DNA from: an uncultured Oscillospiraceae bacterium | GTDB taxonomy: Bacteria; Bacillota; Clostridia; Oscillospirales; Oscillospiraceae | DNA: 53,575 nt | Assembly (NCBI GenBank): GCA_934591745.1 | Contig: CAKTPQ010000009.1 | Span: 1 to 53,575, forward strand | Direction of reading: 5' to 3' | Part shown: positions 18,131 to 27,433 of the stretch, piece by piece | Numbering within the stretch: position 1 is the stretch's first letter | Layout of the letters: every line of letters begins with the position of its first letter | The notes under the pieces: model-generated | Told to the model about the DNA's origin: nothing | What the model saw: the letters and a program-made list of their open reading frames with translations, nothing else | Database searches by the model: none | Translations under genes and position numbers: made by a program

Positions 18131-19519
18131 ATGGGAAGATATTTCGGGACGGACGGCTTCCGCGGCGAGGCCAATGTGGATCTGACGGCGGATCACGCCT
18201 ATCAGGTGGGCCGCTTTCTGGGCTGGTACTACGGCGAACTGAAACGCCGCGCCGGGGACGAGACGCCGGTGCGGGTGGTCATCGGCAAGGATACCCGCCG
18301 CAGCAGCTACATGTTCGAGTACGCGCTGGCCTCCGGACTGGTGGCCTCCGGGGCGGACGCCTACCTGCTGCATGTGACCACCACGCCCTCCGTGTCCTAT
18401 GTGGCGCGGACGGAGACGTTTGACTGCGGCATCATGATCTCCGCCAGCCACAACCCCTACTATGACAACGGTATCAAGCTCATCAGCGGCACCGGCGAGA
18501 AGATGGACGAGGGCACCATCGCCCTGATCGAGGACTATCTGGACGGCAAGCTGGAGGTATTCGGGCAGACATGGCGGCAGATCCCGCTGGCCAAGCGGGA
18601 GCATATCGGCCGCACGGTGGACTACACCGCCGGGCGCAACCGGTATGTGGGCTATCTCATCTCACTGGGGATGTTCTCCTTCAAGGGGATGAAGGTGGGG
18701 CTGGACTGCGCCAACGGCAGCGCGTGGACCATCGCCAAGAGCGTGTTCGATGCGCTGGGCGCCAAGACCTATGTCATGGGCGATGAGCCGGACGGCTTCA
18801 ACATCAACAACGGCGTGGGTTCCACCCATATCGACGCTCTGCGGCGGTTCGTGGTGGCCAATGGGCTGGACATTGGCTTTGCCTACGACGGCGACGCTGA
18901 CCGGTGTCTGGCAGTGGATGAACAGGGCACCGTCATTACCGGCGACCACATTCTCTACGTCTGCGGCAGACACATGAAACAGGAGGGCGAGCTGTCCCAC
19001 AATACGGTGGTGACCACCATCATGTCCAATTTCGGTCTGTACCGCGCCTTTGACCGGGAGGGCATTGCCTACGCCAAGACCGCCGTGGGTGACAAGTATG
19101 TGTATGAGTACATGGCGAAAAACGACTGCGCCCTGGGCGGCGAGCAGTCGGGCCACATCATTTTCTCCAAGTATGCCTCCACCGGCGACGGCGTGCTGAC
19201 CAGCCTGAAGCTGATGGAGGTCATGCTGGAGCGAAAGGCACCCATGAGCAAGCTGCTGGAGGGCCTGACCATCTATCCGCAAGTACTGGAAAACGTGCGG
19301 GTCAGGGACAAAAAGGCCGCACGGGAGGACAGCGACGTGCAGGCCGCTATCGAGGCGGCGGCGGCACGGCTGGGCGACACGGGCCGCATTCTGGTGCGGG
19401 AATCCGGCACGGAGCCGGTGCTGCGGGTCATGGCGGAGGCGCCGGAGGACGCCATTTGCCGGGAGTGCGTGGCCCAGGTGGTGGAGGTTATCCGCCGCAA
19501 AGGCCACTGTGTTTCGTAA
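18131..19519 (+). CDS. glmM: Phosphoglucosamine mutase
   Basis: 462 residues. Converts glucosamine-6-phosphate to glucosamine-1-phosphate for peptidoglycan and surface sugars. The N-terminus MGRYFGTDGFRGEANVDL is diagnostic of GlmM. The phosphorylated serine is Ser106 in ISASHNPYYDNGIK, the metal loop DGDADR starts at about residue 253, and the phosphate-binding loop is RESGTEPVLRVMAEA near the C-terminus. AAGGAGCGAGC precedes the ATG. Directly follows the GlmU-like gene; a perfect terminator ends the unit. Confidence 0.97.
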   Translation: MGRYFGTDGFRGEANVDLTADHAYQVGRFLGWYYGELKRRAGDETPVRVVIGKDTRRSSYMFEYALASGLVASGADAYLLHVTTTPSVSYVARTETFDCGIMISASHNPYYDNGIKLISGTGEKMDEGTIALIEDYLDGKLEVFGQTWRQIPLAKREHIGRTVDYTAGRNRYVGYLISLGMFSFKGMKVGLDCANGSAWTIAKSVFDALGAKTYVMGDEPDGFNINNGVGSTHIDALRRFVVANGLDIGFAYDGDADRCLAVDEQGTVITGDHILYVCGRHMKQEGELSHNTVVTTIMSNFGLYRAFDREGIAYAKTAVGDKYVYEYMAKNDCALGGEQSGHIIFSKYASTGDGVLTSLKLMEVMLERKAPMSKLLEGLTIYPQVLENVRVRDKKAAREDSDVQAAIEAAAARLGDTGRILVRESGTEPVLRVMAEAPEDAICRECVAQVVEVIRRKGHCVS

Positions 19520-19529
19520 AAATATGGGA

Positions 19530-19565
19530 AAAATCAGGGAACGCCGGCAGGCGTTCCCTGATTTT
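19530..19565 (+). terminator. Rho-independent terminator after glmM
   Basis: A 16-bp perfect stem (19530-19545 with 19550-19565), loop GGCA, ending in four T. Confidence 0.9.
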
Positions 19566-19568
19566 GTG

Positions 19569-19597
19569 TTGACAACGGCAAAACACACCTATATTAT
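19569..19597 (+). promoter_or_regulatory. Promoter for the rRNA methylase-dprA-topA-trmFO-plsX run
   Basis: TTGACA (19569-19574), 17 bases, TATTAT (19592-19597), starting three bases after the terminator. Confidence 0.8.
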
Positions 19598-19631
19598 AAA
19601 GAATATTCGAGAACGGGGGGAGGCCGGGCGT

Positions 19632-20387
19632 ATGGAACGCATCACCAGCCGAAAAAATCCGCTGCTGGAGCATATGCGCCGGCTGGATGGCGCCGCCTAC
19701 CGGCGGGAGCGGGGGGAGTTTCTCTGCGACAGCCCCAAGCTGGTAGAGGAGGCGCTGCGCCACGGGGCGCAGGTGGTGAGTCTCGCCGTCAGCGACGGCA
19801 TGGAGCCGCCGCGAGGGCTTATGCCGGACGTGCGGTGCGTGGCGGTGCCGCAGGATGTGATGGCGTCCATTTCGCCCATGCGGACGCCCCAGGGCATGCT
19901 GGCGGTGTGCCGAACACCGGACACCGTCCTGCCGGAGAGACTCACCGGGCGGCGCTATGTAGTGCTGGACGGCGTGCAGGATCCAGGTAACGTGGGTACG
20001 GTGATCCGGACGGCGGACGCCTTCGGCTGCGACGGCGTGATTTTGCTGACCGGCTGTGCCGACCCGTACAGCGTCAAGACGCTGCGGGCATCCATGGGTG
20101 CGGTGTTCCGGGTGCCGGTGTGGTGTACCGGCGCGGAGACGCTGCATCTGTGTCTGCGTGAGGCGGGGCTGCCGCTGTACGGCGCGGCTCTGCGGGACGA
20201 CACAGAGGACGCCCGAATGCTGGATCTGCGCCGCTGCGCCATCGCCATCGGCAGCGAGGGCCGGGGGCTGACGGAGCAGGTGCTGGCACTGTGCGACAAG
20301 ACGGTGCGCATCCCCATGGAGGCGCACTGTGAATCGCTGAACGCGGCCATGGCGGCGGCGGTGCTGCTGTGGGAGGCCTATCGCTGA
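19632..20387 (+). CDS. SpoU/TrmH-family RNA 2'-O-methyltransferase
   Basis: 251 residues. Ribose methylation of 23S rRNA or tRNA using S-adenosylmethionine. The N-terminal substrate-binding domain (RITSRKNPLLEHMRRL) precedes the SPOUT knot domain. Motif 1 is LDGVQDPGNVGTVIRTADAF with the catalytic arginine, motif 2 is IAIGSEGRGL and motif 3 is MEAHCESLNAAMAAAVLLWE, which carries the knot asparagine. The ATG at 19632 follows GGGGGAGG. RlmB-like 23S activity is likely, but the exact target nucleotide cannot be read from sequence. Confidence 0.93.
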   Translation: MERITSRKNPLLEHMRRLDGAAYRRERGEFLCDSPKLVEEALRHGAQVVSLAVSDGMEPPRGLMPDVRCVAVPQDVMASISPMRTPQGMLAVCRTPDTVLPERLTGRRYVVLDGVQDPGNVGTVIRTADAFGCDGVILLTGCADPYSVKTLRASMGAVFRVPVWCTGAETLHLCLREAGLPLYGAALRDDTEDARMLDLRRCAIAIGSEGRGLTEQVLALCDKTVRIPMEAHCESLNAAMAAAVLLWEAYR

Positions 20388-20405
20388 AAAAGGGGAGATG
20401 AGGAG

Positions 20406-21620
20406 ATGGCGGCGCTGAAATACTGGCTGTGGCTGACCACGGCACCGGCGCTGAGCAACCGGGCGAAGCTGCTCCTGCTGGAGCATTTTTCCTCGCCCGA
20501 GGACGTATACTATGCCCAGACGGACGAGCTGTGTCTGGTGGAGGGCATCACAAAGCAGCAGGCGGAGATCCTGTCGGACAAGTCGCTGGCCCGGGCCGAG
20601 AAAGTGCTGGCGGACTGCGCCAGGGACGGGCAGTTCATCGTTACCATGGACGACGCGGCCTATCCCGCCCGGCTGCGGGATATGTACGACCCGCCGGTGC
20701 TGCTGTACGGCAAGGGCTCCATGCCGCTTTTCGACGAGGAGGCCGTCATCGCGGTGGTGGGCACGCGGAAGTGTACGCCCTACGGCACCGGGACAGCTTC
20801 CCAGCTGGGCTATGAGCTGGCGCGGCAGGGTGGTCTTGTGATCTCAGGATTGGCCAAGGGCATCGACGGCGCGGCGCTGCAGGGCGCCCTGCGGGCCGGA
20901 GGGTTTACCGCGGCCGTGCTGGGCGGCGGTGCGGATGTTATCTATCCGCCGGAGAACCGGCGGCTCTATGAGGACATCGCAGCCACCGGTGTACTGCTGT
21001 CGGAGTACCCGCCAGGCACGGAGCCGAAGGGCAGCCACTTCCCAGTGCGCAACCGCATCATCAGCGGCCTGAGTCTGGGCGTGCTGGTAGTGGAGGCACC
21101 GGAGAAGAGCGGCGCGCTGATCACTGCAAATACCGCGCTGGAGCAGGGCCGGGACGTATTTGCCGTGCCGGGACCCATCAACGCCGACACCAGCCGGGGC
21201 TGTAACCAGCTGATCCGGGACGGCGCGGGACTGGTCATGGAGGCGTGGGACGTGCTGGGCACCTACCAGCAGCGGTTCCCGCAGAGGCTGCGGCCCATCC
21301 GGGCGGCCATGCCGGAGACGCCAAAAGGCGCGGAGGAAGCCGCGCAGGCACCGGTAAAACCGGAAACGGAACAGGAGAAACCACCGGCGATGCCGGTTTT
21401 GGATCTGGCAAAGGAGGGCGCGGCACTGACCGATGACCAGAGGCGCATCCTGCGGGTGCTACCGGCGGACCGTCCGCTGCTGGCTGATGAGGCGGCGGTG
21501 ATGACGGAGCTGCCGGTGCGGCGGGTGCTGTCGGCGCTGACCATGCTGGAGATCGACGGATATGTCCGCCGTCAGGGAGCGGGGAGCTTCCTACGGACGG
21601 TGGAGCTCAGGGAGGAATAA
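20406..21620 (+). CDS. dprA: DNA processing protein DprA/Smf
   Basis: 404 residues. Loads RecA onto incoming single-stranded DNA in transformation; also widely kept in non-competent clostridia. An N-terminal helical (SAM-like) region to about 100 precedes the Rossmann core: AVVGTRKCTPYGTGTASQ, GGLVISGLAKGIDGAALQGA and the phosphate-binding FPVRNRIISGLS. After a variable Pro/Glu-rich linker (about 305-335) comes a C-terminal winged helix (DDQRRILRVLPADRPLLADE). The dprA-topA-trmFO order is common in clostridia. Confidence 0.97.
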   Translation: MAALKYWLWLTTAPALSNRAKLLLLEHFSSPEDVYYAQTDELCLVEGITKQQAEILSDKSLARAEKVLADCARDGQFIVTMDDAAYPARLRDMYDPPVLLYGKGSMPLFDEEAVIAVVGTRKCTPYGTGTASQLGYELARQGGLVISGLAKGIDGAALQGALRAGGFTAAVLGGGADVIYPPENRRLYEDIAATGVLLSEYPPGTEPKGSHFPVRNRIISGLSLGVLVVEAPEKSGALITANTALEQGRDVFAVPGPINADTSRGCNQLIRDGAGLVMEAWDVLGTYQQRFPQRLRPIRAAMPETPKGAEEAAQAPVKPETEQEKPPAMPVLDLAKEGAALTDDQRRILRVLPADRPLLADEAAVMTELPVRRVLSALTMLEIDGYVRRQGAGSFLRTVELREE

Positions 21621-21627
21621 AAAAGCT

Positions 21628-23895
21628 ATGGCAAAAGCAAAGAATCTGGTGATCGTGGAGTCCCCCGCCAAGGCCAAGACCATCGGCAAGTATCTGGGAC
21701 CCGATTATCAGGTGAAGGCCAGCATGGGCCACCTGCGTGATCTGCCCAAGAGCACGCTGGGCGTGGATGTGGACGGGGATTTTACCCCCAACTACCGGCC
21801 CATCAAAGGAAAAGAGGACATCATCAAGGACCTGAAGACGGCGGCCAAGAGCAGCAGTACCGTCTATCTCGCCACCGACCCGGATCGGGAGGGAGAGGCC
21901 ATCAGCTGGCATCTCAAGCACCTTTTGGAGCTGCCGGATGAGAAGGCCCGGCGCGTGACGTTCAACGAAATCACCAAGAAGGTGGTGACGGACAGCATCC
22001 AGCATCCCCGGGACATCGACCAGGATCTGGTGGATGCCCAGCAGGCCCGGCGCGTGCTGGACCGCATCGTGGGCTATCAGCTGTCGCCGCTGCTGTGGAA
22101 GAAGATCCGCCGGGGCCTGTCGGCAGGCCGTGTGCAGTCCGTTGCCATGCGTCTGGTGGCCGAGCGGGAGAAGGAGATCTCCGAGTTTCTGCCCCAGGAG
22201 TACTGGACGCTGGATGCCAGCCTGAAAAATCACGCCGGCGCACTGTTCACCGCCCATTACTACGGGAAGGACGGCAAGAAGTACGAGCCGTCCAGCCAGG
22301 CGGATGTCCAGACGGTGATGGATGAGATGCAGGGCCTGCCCTTTGCGGTGAAGTCCGTAAAGCGGGCGGACAAGCAGCGCTCCCCCGCGCCGCCGTTCAC
22401 CACCTCCACTTTACAGCAGGAGGCCTCCCGCAAGCTGAATATGACCCCCCGCCGCACCATGGCCATCGCCCAGCAGCTGTATGAGGGCGTGGATATCACC
22501 GGCGAGGGCACCGTGGGCCTGATCACCTATATGCGTACCGATTCGCTGCGCATCTCCGTGGAGGCCCAGGCCCAGGCAAAGGATGTGATCTGCTCCCGCT
22601 ACGGCCAGAGCTACTATCCTGCGTCTGCGCGGGTCTACAAGACCAAGGCCGGGGCGCAGGACGCCCACGAGGCCATCCGCCCCTCCGACCCGGCGCTGAC
22701 GCCGGAGCAGGTGAAGGGCGACCTCACCGGTGAGCAGTATCGGCTGTACCGCCTGATCTGGAGCCGCTTCCTGGCCAGTCAGATGGCTAACGCTGTCTAT
22801 GATAGCATCAGCGTGGAGATCGGCGCGGGCGCTCACAGCTTCCGCTGCTCCGCCAGCAACCTGAAATTTGCGGGCTACACCGCCGTGTACGAGGAGAGCC
22901 GGGATGACGACAAGGAGGAGAAGGAATCCCCCCTGCCGGAGCTGGCCGAGGGCGAGAACGTGACGCTGGAGAGCCTCACGCCGTCCCAGCACTTCACCCA
23001 GCCGCCGGCACGGTACACCGACGCCACCCTTATCCGCACCATGGAAGAGAACGGCATCGGACGGCCCTCCACCTATGCCCCCACCGTGTCCACCATTCTG
23101 GACCGCGAGTATGTCATCAAGGAGGGCAAGTACCTGCGCATCACACCGCTGGGACAGGTGGTAAACGACTTGATGTGCCAGCGCTTCCCCAACATCGTGG
23201 ATGTAAAGTTTACCGCCCGCATGGAGAAAAAGCTGGACGATGTGGAGTCCGGCGAGGTCCAGTGGAAGGACTTGATCCGCCAGTTCTACGTGCCGTTCCA
23301 TGAGAATCTGGAGAAGGTGGAGCAGGACATGGAGGGCGTGTACCTGAAGGTGCCCGACGAGGTGACGGAGGAGAAGTGCGACCTGTGCGGACGAAATATG
23401 GTCATCAAGTCCGGCCGGTTCGGCCGGTTCCTGGCCTGCCCCGGTTATCCGGAGTGTAAATTCACCAAGCCGCTGGTGGTGGAGATGCCGGGCCGCTGCC
23501 CCAAGTGCGGCGGGCGTATCCTGAAAAAGACCAGCCGCAACGGCTACACCTACTATGGCTGCGACAAGTTCCCCGCCTGCGACTTTATGACGTGGGACGT
23601 GCCGGTGAAGGACGACTGTCCCGTGTGCGGCCAGACCATGTTCAAGAAGGCGGGACGGGGCTTCAACAAGCCCTTCTGCGCCAACCCGGCGTGCAGCAAC
23701 TTCCTGCCGGAGGACAAGCGGGGCTACCGCCGCCGCAAGACCGCAGACGGCGCGGAAAATGCGGAGGGTGCGGCGGAGACGGCGGCAGCGGCGGAGGATA
23801 CCGCCAAGAAGACCACCAAGACGGCGGCGAAAAAGACCACCAAGACCACCGCTGCCAAAAAGACCACAAAAAAGGCTGCGGAGAAAGCGGAGTAA
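21628..23895 (+). CDS. topA: DNA topoisomerase I
   Basis: 755 residues. Type IA enzyme that relaxes negative supercoils. Toprim starts at once (LVIVESPAKAKTIGKYLG) with ATDPDREGEAISWHL. The catalytic tyrosine is Tyr301 in GLITYMRTDS. Three four-cysteine zinc ribbons lie near the C-terminus (CDLCGRNM..., CPKCGGRIL..., CPVCGQTMF...). It then ends in a low-complexity tail of Lys, Thr and Ala repeats (about 720-755), a DNA-binding tail like those of some actinobacterial and clostridial TopA. The ATG at 21628 is 12 bases after GGAGG, a somewhat long spacing. Confidence 0.98.
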   Translation: MAKAKNLVIVESPAKAKTIGKYLGPDYQVKASMGHLRDLPKSTLGVDVDGDFTPNYRPIKGKEDIIKDLKTAAKSSSTVYLATDPDREGEAISWHLKHLLELPDEKARRVTFNEITKKVVTDSIQHPRDIDQDLVDAQQARRVLDRIVGYQLSPLLWKKIRRGLSAGRVQSVAMRLVAEREKEISEFLPQEYWTLDASLKNHAGALFTAHYYGKDGKKYEPSSQADVQTVMDEMQGLPFAVKSVKRADKQRSPAPPFTTSTLQQEASRKLNMTPRRTMAIAQQLYEGVDITGEGTVGLITYMRTDSLRISVEAQAQAKDVICSRYGQSYYPASARVYKTKAGAQDAHEAIRPSDPALTPEQVKGDLTGEQYRLYRLIWSRFLASQMANAVYDSISVEIGAGAHSFRCSASNLKFAGYTAVYEESRDDDKEEKESPLPELAEGENVTLESLTPSQHFTQPPARYTDATLIRTMEENGIGRPSTYAPTVSTILDREYVIKEGKYLRITPLGQVVNDLMCQRFPNIVDVKFTARMEKKLDDVESGEVQWKDLIRQFYVPFHENLEKVEQDMEGVYLKVPDEVTEEKCDLCGRNMVIKSGRFGRFLACPGYPECKFTKPLVVEMPGRCPKCGGRILKKTSRNGYTYYGCDKFPACDFMTWDVPVKDDCPVCGQTMFKKAGRGFNKPFCANPACSNFLPEDKRGYRRRKTADGAENAEGAAETAAAAEDTAKKTTKTAAKKTTKTTAAKKTTKKAAEKAE

Positions 23896-23898
23896 GAC

Positions 23899-25212
23899 AT
23901 GAACCATGTGACCGTCATCGGCGCGGGACTGGCCGGCTCCGAGTGCGCGTGGCAGCTGGCCCAGCGGGGCGTGGCTGTGACGCTGCGGGAGATGAAGCCG
24001 GAGAAAAGGACCCCTGCCCATGTGACCGATTATTTTGCGGAGCTGTGCTGCTCCAACTCCCTGCGGGGCGCGGGGCTGGAAAACGCCGTGGGACTGCTGA
24101 AGGAGGAACTGCGGCAGATGAACAGCCTCATCATGCGGTGCGCCGACGCCACGGCGGTGCCCGCCGGCGGCGCGCTGGCGGTAGACCGTGAGGGCTTTGC
24201 CCGTATGGTGACAGAGTCCGTTCTGGGACACCCCAACATCACCATGATCCCCGGAGAGGTCACGGACATTCCGGAGGGGGACGTGGTCATCGCCTCCGGC
24301 CCCCTGACGTCCGACCCGTTGGCGGATGCCATTGCCGCCAAGCTGGGCGGCGGCAGCACCCTGAACTTTTTCGATGCCGCCGCGCCGCTGGTGTCCTGCG
24401 ACAGCGTAGACATGGACAGCGCGTATTTCGCCAGCCGCTACGACAAGGGGACGCCGGACTACATCAACTGCCCCATGACGAAGGAGGAGTATCTGGCCTT
24501 CTGGCAGGCGCTGACCACCGCCGAGGAGGCGGAGGTACACGGCTTTGAGGATAAAAGCGTGTTCGAGGGCTGCATGCCCGTGGAGGTCATGGCCCGCCGG
24601 GGCGAGGACACCCTGCGGTTCGGGCCGCTGAAGCCCCGGGGGCTCATCGACCCCAAGACCGGGAAGGAGCCCTACGCCGTGGTACAGCTGCGCCGGGACA
24701 ACGCCGACGGTACCATCTATAATCTGGTGGGCTTCCAGACCCACCTGAAGTGGCCGGAGCAGCGGCGTGTGTTCACCATGATCCCGGCGCTGCACGACGC
24801 CCAGTTCCTGCGCTACGGCGTGATGCACCGCAACACCTATCTGGATTCCCCGCGGCTGTTGGATCGGTACTACCGGCTGAAGGCCGACCCGCGCATCGCC
24901 TTTGCCGGGCAGATGACCGGCGTGGAGGGCTATGTGGAGTCCTGCGCCAGCGGCTTTCTGGTGGGCGTGGAGCTGGCGCGCCGCCTCAACGGGCAGACAC
25001 CCATCGACTTTCCGGCGGAGACGGCCATCGGCGCGCTGGGACTGTACGTCAGCAACGGCTCCGTGGGAGACTTCCAGCCCATGAACATCAATTTCGGCAT
25101 CATTCCGCCGCTGGATCACCGCGTCAAGGGCAAGCGCAGCAAGAACGCGGAGCTGAGCCGCCGCGCATTGGAGATCCTGGAGCCCATCAAGCAGGAGGTA
25201 CTGTGGACATGA
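23899..25212 (+). CDS. trmFO: Methylenetetrahydrofolate-tRNA-(uracil-5-)-methyltransferase TrmFO
   Basis: 437 residues. Makes 5-methyluridine-54 in the T loop of tRNA with methylene-THF and FAD. The FAD-binding N-terminus is VTVIGAGLAGSECAWQLAQR. Family hallmarks include ELCCSNSLRGAGLENAVGLL, which carries a conserved cysteine, CPMTKEEYLAFWQAL, and GQMTGVEGYVESCASGFLVG. It begins three bases after topA, so translation is probably coupled. The stop codon overlaps the start of plsX in an ATGA. Confidence 0.98.
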   Translation: MNHVTVIGAGLAGSECAWQLAQRGVAVTLREMKPEKRTPAHVTDYFAELCCSNSLRGAGLENAVGLLKEELRQMNSLIMRCADATAVPAGGALAVDREGFARMVTESVLGHPNITMIPGEVTDIPEGDVVIASGPLTSDPLADAIAAKLGGGSTLNFFDAAAPLVSCDSVDMDSAYFASRYDKGTPDYINCPMTKEEYLAFWQALTTAEEAEVHGFEDKSVFEGCMPVEVMARRGEDTLRFGPLKPRGLIDPKTGKEPYAVVQLRRDNADGTIYNLVGFQTHLKWPEQRRVFTMIPALHDAQFLRYGVMHRNTYLDSPRLLDRYYRLKADPRIAFAGQMTGVEGYVESCASGFLVGVELARRLNGQTPIDFPAETAIGALGLYVSNGSVGDFQPMNINFGIIPPLDHRVKGKRSKNAELSRRALEILEPIKQEVLWT

Positions 25213-26231
25213 AGATCATCGTAGACGCCATGGGCGGCGACAACGCCCCGCTGGAGATCGTCAAGGGCGCCCTGCAGGCGCAGAAGCGGTTCGGCACGGA
25301 CATCGTGTTCACCGGCAACGAGGCGGCCATTCTGGACGCCGTCAGAGCCTGCGGCCTGGCGGAGCTGCCGGACGGCGCGGCCATCATCCCCGCCGCGGAG
25401 ACGGTGGAGATGTGCGACGACCCGGCCACCGTGTTTCGCCGCAAGAAGGATACATCCATGGGCGTGGGCCTGACGCTGCTGAAAAACGGCGGCGGCGACG
25501 CCATGGTATCCGCCGGCTCCACCGGCGCGCTGCTTACTGGCGCGACCCTCATCACCAAGCGTATCCACGGCATCCGCCGGGCCGCCATGGCGCCGGTGAT
25601 CCCCACCACCACCGGCAGCGCCGTGCTCATTGACTGCGGCGCCAACGCCGAATGTACACCGGAGTATCTGGTGCAGTTCGCCTATCTGGGCAGTTTCTAT
25701 GCCCAGCGGGTGCTGGGCGTGGCCAAGCCCCGGGTGGGCCTGCTGAACATCGGCACCGAGGACAGCAAGGGCACTGAGCTGCAGAAGCAGACATTGGCGC
25801 TGCTGCGGCAGGCCGGGGAGCGGGGGGACCTGCACTTCATCGGCAACATCGAGGCCAAGGAGGCCATTAAGGGCGGCTGCGACGTCATCGTCACCGACGG
25901 TTTTTCCGGCAACATCATGCTCAAGAGCATCGAGGGCGTCGGTTCCTTTGCCGGCTCCGCACTGAAGGGCATGTTCAAGAAGAATCTGCTGACAAAGATC
26001 GCGGCGCTGCTGGTGATGCCGGGACTCAACGCCTTTAAGGCCAGGCTGGACCCCAACAAGGTGGGCGGCACCGCGTTCATCGGCATTTCCAGGCCGGTCA
26101 TCAAGGCCCACGGCGCCTCCAACGCGGAGGCTGTCGAGAACGCCATCGGACAGGCCATTCAGGTGGCGCAGAGCGGCATCGTGGAGGCCATTACGGCCAA
26201 CATAGACAAGATGCAGATGGTGTCCGCATAA
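25209..26231 (+). CDS. plsX: Phosphate acyltransferase PlsX
   Basis: 340 residues. Forms acyl-phosphate from acyl-ACP, the first step of phospholipid synthesis in Gram-positive bacteria. It opens with the typical [20 protein letters not shown]. Later markers are [24 protein letters not shown]-like [28 protein letters not shown] and [16 protein letters not shown]. The ATG at 25209 overlaps the trmFO stop by four bases and has AGGAGG upstream. acpP, which supplies its substrate carrier, follows behind its own promoter. Confidence 0.97.
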   Translation: MKIIVDAMGGDNAPLEIVKGALQAQKRFGTDIVFTGNEAAILDAVRACGLAELPDGAAIIPAAETVEMCDDPATVFRRKKDTSMGVGLTLLKNGGGDAMVSAGSTGALLTGATLITKRIHGIRRAAMAPVIPTTTGSAVLIDCGANAECTPEYLVQFAYLGSFYAQRVLGVAKPRVGLLNIGTEDSKGTELQKQTLALLRQAGERGDLHFIGNIEAKEAIKGGCDVIVTDGFSGNIMLKSIEGVGSFAGSALKGMFKKNLLTKIAALLVMPGLNAFKARLDPNKVGGTAFIGISRPVIKAHGASNAEAVENAIGQAIQVAQSGIVEAITANIDKMQMVSA

Positions 26232-26247
26232 AAAAGGGAAAAAGGTA

Positions 26248-26276
26248 TTGACAGGCCGGTATGATTGCCGTATTCT
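26248..26276 (+). promoter_or_regulatory. Promoter for acpP
   Basis: TTGACA (26248-26253), 17 bases, TATTCT (26271-26276), in the plsX-acpP gap. Confidence 0.75.
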
Positions 26277-26307
26277 ATTCGCAGAAAAAAAGAAGGAGGA
26301 ATACCCC

Positions 26308-26553
26308 GTGACAATGGAGGAGATCTTCAAAACGATGCAGGATCTTATCGCCGAGCAGTTTGCTATCGACACCGATGAGATCAGCATGGAGAGTTCTTTC
26401 GTGGATGATCTGGGTGCCGATTCCGTGGATCTGGTCGAGTTGGTCATGGCTATGGAAGAGGAGTTCGACATCGGCGAGATCGACGAGGAGGATCTGGCGG
26501 CACTGAAGACCGTCGGCGACTGCGTCCGCTATCTCAGCAGCAAGCTCGGTTGA
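26308..26553 (+). CDS. acpP: Acyl carrier protein
   Basis: An 81-residue acidic carrier for fatty acid synthesis. The phosphopantetheine attachment serine is in [20 protein letters not shown] chose the GTG at 26308 because AAGGAGG ends about eight bases before it; the ATG at 26314 would be 14 bases away but would give the more usual sequence start MEEIFKTMQ, so a two-residue uncertainty remains. It sits between plsX and rnc, as in Bacillus, but the fab genes found there are absent. A modest terminator follows. Confidence 0.97.
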   Translation: MTMEEIFKTMQDLIAEQFAIDTDEISMESSFVDDLGADSVDLVELVMAMEEEFDIGEIDEEDLAALKTVGDCVRYLSSKLG

Positions 26554-26575
26554 TCTGACATAGAGGAAACGAGAC

Positions 26576-26605
26576 ACGGCCCCGCCTGCGCGGGGTCGTC
26601 TTTTT
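26576..26605 (+). terminator. Terminator between acpP and rnc
   Basis: ACGGCCCCGC with GCGGGGTCGT (one G-T pair), loop CTGC, then a C and five T. Partial read-through into rnc is likely because no separate rnc promoter is seen. Confidence 0.75.
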
Positions 26606-26625
26606 GGGAAAGGAGATGGTGTGAA

Positions 26626-27306
26626 ATGCACGCCTTGGAGACGAAGCTGGGTTATGCCTTCCGCCGCCTTGAGCTGCTGGAAAACGCGCTGTACCACAGC
26701 TCCTACGCCAACGAGCACAGGGGCGCGGGCATCAGCAGCAACGAGCGGCTGGAGTTTTTGGGCGACGCGGTGCTGGGGTTCGTGACAGCGGAGTATCTGT
26801 ACGCCAAGCACCCCGACCTGCCGGAGGGCGACCTGACCCGCATCCGCGCCGCGCTGGTGTGCGAGGAGAGCCTGCACGAGGTGGCGCAGTACCTGGAGCT
26901 GGGGGAATACCTGCGGCTGGGCCGGGGCGAGGAACTGGGCGGCGGGCGGCGGCGCCCGTCTATTCTGGCTGACGCCACGGAGTCCGTATTTGCCGCTGTC
27001 TATCTGGACGGAGGCATGGACGCCGCCAGGGACCTTATCCACCGCGTCCTGCTGGACAAGGAGCAGGAGGAGCAGGTGGAGGAGCGCCGCCGGGACTACA
27101 AGACGGAGCTGCAGGAGCTGGTGCAGCGCAAGCCCGATCAGGTGCTGCGGTACGAGATGACGGGCACCTCCGGCCCGGATCACGACCGGGTGTTTTCGTT
27201 CCGCGTCCTGCTGAACGGACAGGTGGCCGGTACTGGGGAGGGGCGCAGCAAGAAGGAGGCTGAGCAGGCCGCCGCCCGCTGCGCGCTGGAGCACATGGTA
27301 CAGTAA
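26626..27306 (+). CDS. rnc: Ribonuclease III
   Basis: 226 residues. Cleaves double-stranded RNA in rRNA maturation and mRNA decay. The catalytic signature NERLEFLGDAVLGFVTAEYL is intact, and the second acidic pair is in ILADATESVFAAVYLDGG. The C-terminal double-stranded-RNA-binding domain starts near DYKTELQELVQRKPDQ and ends RSKKEAEQAAARCALEHM. AAAGGAGATGG precedes the ATG. Confidence 0.98.
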   Translation: MHALETKLGYAFRRLELLENALYHSSYANEHRGAGISSNERLEFLGDAVLGFVTAEYLYAKHPDLPEGDLTRIRAALVCEESLHEVAQYLELGEYLRLGRGEELGGGRRRPSILADATESVFAAVYLDGGMDAARDLIHRVLLDKEQEEQVEERRRDYKTELQELVQRKPDQVLRYEMTGTSGPDHDRVFSFRVLLNGQVAGTGEGRSKKEAEQAAARCALEHMVQ

Positions 27307-27309
27307 GGC

Positions 27310-27363
27310 AAAAAAGCGGACACAGACAGACGGGGTCTTCCGCCTGCGTGTGCCCGTTTTTTT
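27310..27363 (+). terminator. Imperfect terminator after rnc
   Basis: GCGGACACAGACAGACGG and the CCGCCTGCGTGTGCCCGT stretch pair imperfectly (13 of 18) and are followed by seven T. About 60 bases with no clear promoter follow before the serpin gene. Confidence 0.55.
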
Positions 27364-27433
27364 CGTGGGAGGGAAACTTTTCTGCCTGCGTCTGCGTCTA
27401 AGAGGATAGAGAGAACAGAAAGGAGCTGATCTC

